NCBI GenBank assembly: GCA_036389695.1
Contig: DASVWG010000186.1
Location: 1-8,615, forward strand
Origin: JALZHR01 sp036389695
GTDB lineage: Bacteria > Acidobacteriota > Blastocatellia > Pyrinomonadales > Pyrinomonadaceae
Direction: 5' to 3'
DNA length: 8,615 bases
The notes under the pieces are model-generated. The model saw only the letters and a list, made by a program, of their open reading frames with translations. It was not told the origin of the DNA and made no database searches. This document shows, in pieces, positions 1-5,400 of this stretch (the first letter of the stretch is position 1; the number at the start of each line of letters is the position of its first letter). The position numbers and the translations under genes were made by a program.

Positions 1-3
1 GAA

Positions 4-24
4 ATCCCAAATCCGCAATCCGCA
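4..24. repeat. Short heptameric tandem repeat
   Basis: Three adjacent 7-bp units, ATCCCAA, ATCCGCA and ATCCGCA, lie downstream of the 753-aa kinase. The array may continue beyond the left edge. It is a simple intergenic repeat with no visible coding role. Confidence 0.6.
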
Positions 25-33
25 TTCGTTTCC

Positions 34-53
34 GCCCTTGCTCACGCGCGGGC
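34..53. repeat. GC-rich imperfect palindrome, REP-like
   Basis: GCCC (34-37) pairs with GGGC (50-53), and GC (40-41) with GC (46-47) around a TCAC loop, with a 2x2 internal mismatch. It lies 13 bp past the stop codon of the 753-aa kinase. No T-run follows on the minus strand, so it is at best a weak or factor-dependent terminator. It looks more like a repetitive extragenic palindrome, which this window alone cannot confirm. Confidence 0.4.
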
Positions 54-66
54 TTCTGACCTTGTT

Positions 67-2328
67 TTATGCCGATTTTCTGGTCAGATTGGCAATCGCT
101 TCGGCTAATTCCTGAATGTCTACGGGCTTTGAAAGGTGTAGCTGAAAGCCCGCCGAAAGGGCTTGCTCGCTGTCTTCGGGACGCGCCATGGCGGTCAGGG
201 CGATGACGGGAATATTTGCGCCGTTGCCGTTGTTCAAAGAGCGGAGCTTGTTTATCAGCGCGTAGCCGTCTTCGCCCGGCATATTAATATCGGTTAATAA
301 AACGTCGGGCTGCCATTCGGCAATCGAATCGAAGGCTTCGGAAACCGAGGCGGAAGCCTGCGCCTCTGCGCCCCATTGATTCAAGGCGAAAGTCAACATC
401 TCGCAGGTATCGGCGTCGTCATCGACAATCAGGACGCGCACGCCTTTCAGCTCCGGCTCGACCGTTTCGCCCGGCTTGTGCCCGTTTGTTTCTTCCAGAG
501 CAGGTTCGACCGGCGCGTTGACCTGCGCCGAGCAGGGAAGCGTGATGATAAAATCCGCGCCTTTATCGATGCCGTCGCTCGCCGCCTGAACCGAGCCGCC
601 GTGAAGCTCCGCCAGATGGCGCACGATTGCCAGCCCCAAGCCCAAACCGTTGTGCGTACGGGTGCTGGAGCTGTCTTCCTGCCGGAAACGGTCGAACACG
701 AAAGGCAGAAATTCGGGCGCGATGCCCTGTCCGGTATCGCTGACGACGATTTGGATTTTATCGCTCGTTTGTTCGAGCCGAATCTCGACGCGACCGCCGG
801 ACGGCGTAAATTTGACGCCGTTGGTCAGCAGATTCCAAATCATCTGCTGCAATCTTTGCGAGTCGCAGGTTATCGTTTCGACATCCGCATTGAAGACGGC
901 GGCGAGCGTCACGTCTTTGGCTTCCGCCGCCGGACGAACGACGTCAATCGCCGCTTCGATAACGGGCACGATTGGCGTCGGCGACAAATTAAGCCGCAGA
1001 TTGCCGGTAATCAGGCGCGAAGTGTCCAGAAGGTCGTCGATTAACTGCGCCTGCGATTTGGCGTTGCGATAAATCGTTTCCAGCGCGCTTTCACGCTCGC
1101 CGTTTTCCAGTTTTCCGGCTTGCAGAATTTGTCCCCAGCCTAAGATTGCGTTGAGCGGCGTTCTGAGCTCGTGTGAAACGGTGGCGAGAAATTCGTCTTT
1201 CAGACGGCTCGCCGCTTCAGCCTGTTCGCGCAGGTGTTTTTCGCGCCGCAGAAGACTTTCGCGCTCGGCTTCGACGCGTTTGCGGCGGATAAACTGACCG
1301 ATTTCGCTGCCGATGGCGTCCAGCATATTCGTCAGAGCCTGGTCGTGCAGAAGCGGCTGGCGCGTGAAAAATTCGATGACGCCGTAAAACTCCCTGCCGA
1401 TTTTGATGGGAAAGCCGATGGCGCTGTGCAGTCCGGCGGAAGCGGCGTGCGAGGCGCGCGGATATTTTTCGCCTCTGACCGTGTTCGGCAGCCAGACGGG
1501 CGCGTTTTTCGCCCAGACGTGACCGGGCAGACCGATGCCGCGCGCCAGATTTATGCGGCGCGTCTCATTGAGAAACGCGGAAACGTCGGCGGCTTCTTTC
1601 GATGTTTCGATATAGATGCAGGAGAGCTTCGCGCCCGATTCGTCGGGCAGCCAGAGGCAGCTGACGTCAGCCTGCAAATGGTCGCAGAAAGTTTTGAGAA
1701 TCAGCGGCGCGGCGGCTTCGAGGCTGCGCGCGTCGGCGAGCGTGCGCGTGATGGTATGCTCGGTCGCCAGCCGCGCTTCGGATTGTTTGCGGACGGTTAT
1801 CTCGTTTTCCAGCTCGCGGTTGGCGGTTTCGAGCTGCATCGTGCGGCGCCGAACGCGTTCTTCCAGTTCGGCGTTTAATTTATCGAGCTCGGCATTGGCT
1901 TTTTCGACCAGCGCCGATTGGCGTTTAATTTCCTGATTCTGGCGGAAAAGCTCGGTGAAAAAACGAACTTTCGATTTGAGAATTTCCGGCTCGAACGGTT
2001 TGGTCATATAATCGACCGCGCCGAGCGAATAACCTTTAAAAACGTATTGCTCGTCCTTGCTGGTGGCGGAGATAAAAATAATCGGCGTCCGTTGCGTCCG
2101 CTCGCGCTCGCGAATCAGTTCCGCCAGTTCAAAGCCGTTCAGACCGGGCATTTGAACGTCCAAAAGAATAAGAGCGACATCTTCGACGAGCAGAAAACGC
2201 AAGGCTTCGCGACCGTTTGTGGCGCGAATCAGATTCTGCCCCAAATCCTCCAGAATCGTTTCCATCGCCAGCAGATTTTCCGGTCGGTCGTCAACCAGCA
2301 GAACGTTTGCCTGAGATTCCGATGTCAT
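67..2328 (-). CDS. Hybrid sensor histidine kinase, REC-GAF-HisKA-HATPase-REC
   Basis: This is a soluble hybrid histidine kinase of 753 aa. Seen in order: an N-terminal receiver (about 8-125) with acidic pair D13/D14, phosphoacceptor D57, S87 and K110 in a TKPF motif; a charged coiled coil (about 128-190); a GAF-type sensor domain (about 190-348); HisKA with the H-box SHELRTPLN and phospho-His H386; HATPase_c with N box N499/N503, G1 motif DTGQGI (531-536) and G2 motif GLGLGL (561-566); and a C-terminal receiver (about 630-750) with D636/D637, acceptor D680, T712 and K734. All catalytic residues are present, so it should be active. The leading receiver with no membrane segment suggests control by phosphotransfer from another kinase plus a GAF ligand; that is inference. 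The ATG at 2326-2328 is preceded by AAGGAGG. The gene lies 73 bp downstream of the poly-HAMP kinase on the same strand, probably co-transcribed. No HPt or DNA-binding domain is seen, and the signal is unknown. Confidence 0.95.
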   Translation of the reverse strand: MTSESQANVLLVDDRPENLLAMETILEDLGQNLIRATNGREALRFLLVEDVALILLDVQMPGLNGFELAELIRERERTQRTPIIFISATSKDEQYVFKGYSLGAVDYMTKPFEPEILKSKVRFFTELFRQNQEIKRQSALVEKANAELDKLNAELEERVRRRTMQLETANRELENEITVRKQSEARLATEHTITRTLADARSLEAAAPLILKTFCDHLQADVSCLWLPDESGAKLSCIYIETSKEAADVSAFLNETRRINLARGIGLPGHVWAKNAPVWLPNTVRGEKYPRASHAASAGLHSAIGFPIKIGREFYGVIEFFTRQPLLHDQALTNMLDAIGSEIGQFIRRKRVEAERESLLRREKHLREQAEAASRLKDEFLATVSHELRTPLNAILGWGQILQAGKLENGERESALETIYRNAKSQAQLIDDLLDTSRLITGNLRLNLSPTPIVPVIEAAIDVVRPAAEAKDVTLAAVFNADVETITCDSQRLQQMIWNLLTNGVKFTPSGGRVEIRLEQTSDKIQIVVSDTGQGIAPEFLPFVFDRFRQEDSSSTRTHNGLGLGLAIVRHLAELHGGSVQAASDGIDKGADFIITLPCSAQVNAPVEPALEETNGHKPGETVEPELKGVRVLIVDDDADTCEMLTFALNQWGAEAQASASVSEAFDSIAEWQPDVLLTDINMPGEDGYALINKLRSLNNGNGANIPVIALTAMARPEDSEQALSAGFQLHLSKPVDIQELAEAIANLTRKSA

Positions 2329-2331
2329 TAA

Positions 2332-2340
2332 CCCTCCTTA
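2332..2340 (-). promoter_or_regulatory. Strong Shine-Dalgarno of the 753-aa kinase
   Basis: The minus strand reads TAAGGAGGG at 2340-2332, followed by TTA and the ATG at 2328-2326. The match to the anti-Shine-Dalgarno is near maximal, with a spacing of about 4 nt from AAGGAGG. It fixes the start codon and suggests that the second gene is translated independently rather than by coupling. Confidence 0.85.
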
Positions 2341-2346
2341 ATCTTG

Positions 2347-2393
2347 AAGCGGAAAGCAAACGCGCCATTTTCGGAACGTTTGCTTTCCAACTT
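2347..2393 (-). promoter_or_regulatory. Intergenic inverted repeat between the two kinase genes
   Basis: A perfect 12-bp inverted repeat lies between the genes. GGAAAGCAAACG at 2351-2362 is complementary to CGTTTGCTTTCC at 2377-2388, with a 14-nt loop, and AAG (2347-2349) can pair with CTT (2391-2393) across a small bulge. In the mRNA it would form 9 nt after the stop codon of the upstream gene and end about 10 nt before the Shine-Dalgarno of the downstream gene. The coding strand has no U-tract after it, so it does not look like a standard terminator for the operon. It may protect or separate the two parts of the message, attenuate read-through, or act as a protein-binding site. A T-rich run (2396-2401) follows it on the plus strand, so it could stop antisense transcripts. 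Confidence 0.75.
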
Positions 2394-2401
2394 CTATTTT
2401 T

Positions 2402-5400
2402 CTACTTATCGAGCCAAATACGCAAGAGCGAAAGCAGTTGTTCGGTATCGACGGGCTTCGTAATGTAGTCCGACGCGCCGGCTTCCAGACATTTCTGGCG
2501 GTCGCCCTTCATGGCTTTGGCGGTCACGGCGATAATCGGAATCGACTTGAATTTCGGAATCTGGCGAATTTCGTGCATCGCCTCGTAACCGTCCATTTCC
2601 GGCATCATAATGTCCATCAAAACGCCTTCGATGCCGGGCGTTTTCTTGAGCGTTTCGATGCCGTCGCGCCCGTTTTCGGCGTAGACGACCTGCATCTGCT
2701 GGCGTTCGAGCGCGCTGGTCAAGGCGAAAATGTTGCGAATATCGTCGTCCACAATCAAAACCTTTTTGCCTTCCAGACGCGGGTCGATGCGATTGACGCG
2801 CATCATCATATTCTTTTGCGAGACGTTTAAATCGGCGACGTCGCGATGCAGAAACAGCGCGGTTTCGTCAACCAATCTTTCCAGCGAATCGGCGTCTTTG
2901 ATAATCAGCGTTTCGGCGAGCTTTTTTATCCGCGACGTTTCGCGTTTCGTCAAATCCTTGCCCGTGTGAACGATGACCGGAAGCTCCGGAAAGCCGGATT
3001 TTTGTTTGACTTTGCCGATTAATTCCGACCATTCCATATCGGGCAGCATCAAATCGACAATCGCGCAGTCGAAACGCGCCTCCTGCAAAACGCTTAAAGC
3101 TTCTTCGCCGGTTCCGACCGAAGTTATCTCGACGTCTTCGCCGCCGATTAACTCGTTGATGCTGCGCTGAAGCGTTTCGTCGTCTTCGACCAGCAGAAGT
3201 TTTTTCACCTTTCGCGAGACGAAATCTTTCAGGCTGACGACGCCTTCGACCAGTTTTTCGCGGTTGACCGGTTTGGTGATATGCCCGAGCGCGCCGAGCT
3301 TCAGAACGCGCCGCAAATCGTCAATGACAGAGATAATCTGCACCGGAATGTGGCGCGTCGAAGGGTCGTGTTTCAGACGGTCGAGAACGGCGTAACCGTG
3401 CATTCCCGGCAGCGTCAAATCCAGAGTGATGGCGTCGGGACGATATTTTCGCGCCGTCATCAGAGCGTCTTCGCCGCGCTGCGCGACGAGACATTTAAAG
3501 CCCTGTTCGTGGGCAATATCGACCAGAATGCGGGCGAAAGTCGAATCGTCTTCGACAATCAAAAGCACGCTGTCGGTCGGCTGGATGTCGCCTCTATCGT
3601 CGCTGACGATAATCTGCACGCGCGATATCGCTTCGTCTTCGGCTTCGCGCGAAAGGGCAACCAGGCTCGGTCGCGCGTGACCGTTGCCGCTCGTCGCAAA
3701 CTCTTCTTCCGCTTCGTCCTGCGGCGTTAAAACGGTCGGCTGGTAAATTTCCGGCAGATAGAAAGTAAACCGGCTGCCTTCGCCCGGACGGCTTTCCAGC
3801 GTGATTTCGCCGCCTAAGAGACGCGCAATCTCGCGGCTGATGGAAAGTCCCAAACCGGTTCCGCCGTATTTGCGGCTCGTCGTTCCGTCCGCCTGCTGAA
3901 ACGCCTCGAAAATAAGCTGCTGCTTGTCTTCGGGAATGCCGATGCCGGTGTCGCTGACGTTGAAGGCGATAACGGACGAAGCGCGATTCAGGCTGTCGTT
4001 ATCGTAGCTCCAGCCGCTTTCGGCGCGGCTGACGTGCACGGCAACCTCACCTTGATGCGTAAATTTAAACGCGTTGGACAAAAGATTTTTGAGCACCTGA
4101 CGCAGACGTTTGACATCCGTTTGCATATGTCTGGGCAGTTGCTCGTCGAGTTCGATAACAAGCTGTAAGCCTTTGTCCTGCGCGATTTGGCTGAACGTGC
4201 GCTCGATGTCGCCCTGAAGCTCGCCGAAGTGAACTTCGCCGATTTCGACGCCCATCGTGCCGGATTCGATTTTCGACAAATCGAGAATTTCGTTAATCAG
4301 CGCCAGAAGGTCTGCGCCGGAGGAATGAATCGTTTCGGCAAACTCGATTTGTTTTTCGTTGAGCGTGCCGTCCGGATTTTCCGAAAGCATCTTCGATAAA
4401 ATCAACATCGAATTGAGCGGCGTGCGCAATTCGTGCGACATATTCGCCAGAAATTCGGATTTGTATTTCGACGACAGCGCGAGCTGTTTCGCTTTGTCTT
4501 CGAGCGCGACGCGCGCCAGCTCGATTTCGCGGTTTTTCTGTTCGACTTCGGATTTTTGTTCGAGCAGAAGCTGAGCCTTTTCTTCGAGTTCCTGGTTCGT
4601 CTGCTGGAGTTCTTCCTGCTGCTGTTTCAGGAGTTCTTCGGAAGTTTGCAGCGATTGCGCCTGCAATTCCAGACGACGGTTCGTTTCCTGCAATTCCGCC
4701 TGACCGACCTGCAATTCCTGCGCGAGCGACTGCGATTGTTTCAGGAGTTCTTCCGTTCTCATATTCGCTTCAATCGTGTTGATAACGATGCCGATTGACT
4801 CGGTCAACTGGTCTAAAAAGGCGAAGTGAATTTCGTTGAACGGGTTAAACGAAGCCAGCTCGATAACCGCTTTCACCTGTCCTTCAAACAGAACCGGCAG
4901 CACGACGATGTTCGACGGAACGGCTTCGCCCAAGCCGGAATTGATTTTGACGTAATCCGGCGGCACGTTGTTGATGATGATTCTTTCTTTTTCCAGCGCG
5001 CACTGCCCGACGAGGCTTTCGCCGAGCTTAAATTCGTTGGAAACGGATTTGCGCTCGCGGTAAGCGTAAGAAGCGAGCAATCTTAAAATCGTTTCGTCCT
5101 CGACCGTGTTGGTAATGTAGAAAACGCCGTGCTGCATCTCGACGAGCGGCGCCATTTCCGACAGGATAAGACGAGCCACCGTCAGCAAATCGCGCTGACC
5201 TTGCAGCAGTCGCGTAAATTTCGCGAGGTTCGTCTTCAACCAGTCCTGCTCGGTATTTTTCTGCGTCGTCTCGCGCAGGTTGCGAATCATCTCGTTCACG
5301 TTGTCTTTCAAAAACGCGACTTCGCCCGAAGCGTCCACCGTAATCGAGCGCGTCAGGTCGCCTTTGGTCACGGCGGTCGCCACGTCAGCCATCGCGCGCA

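Noticed and set aside
376..1044. A 222-aa plus-strand open frame antisense to the 753-aa kinase
   Set aside because: The composition is Arg/Asp/Phe-rich nonsense typical of the complement of a GC-rich coding strand, and the minus-strand kinase has intact catalytic motifs across this stretch.
2347..2393. Intrinsic terminator for the large kinase gene
   Set aside because: No U-tract follows the hairpin on the minus strand, so it is listed as a regulatory hairpin instead.
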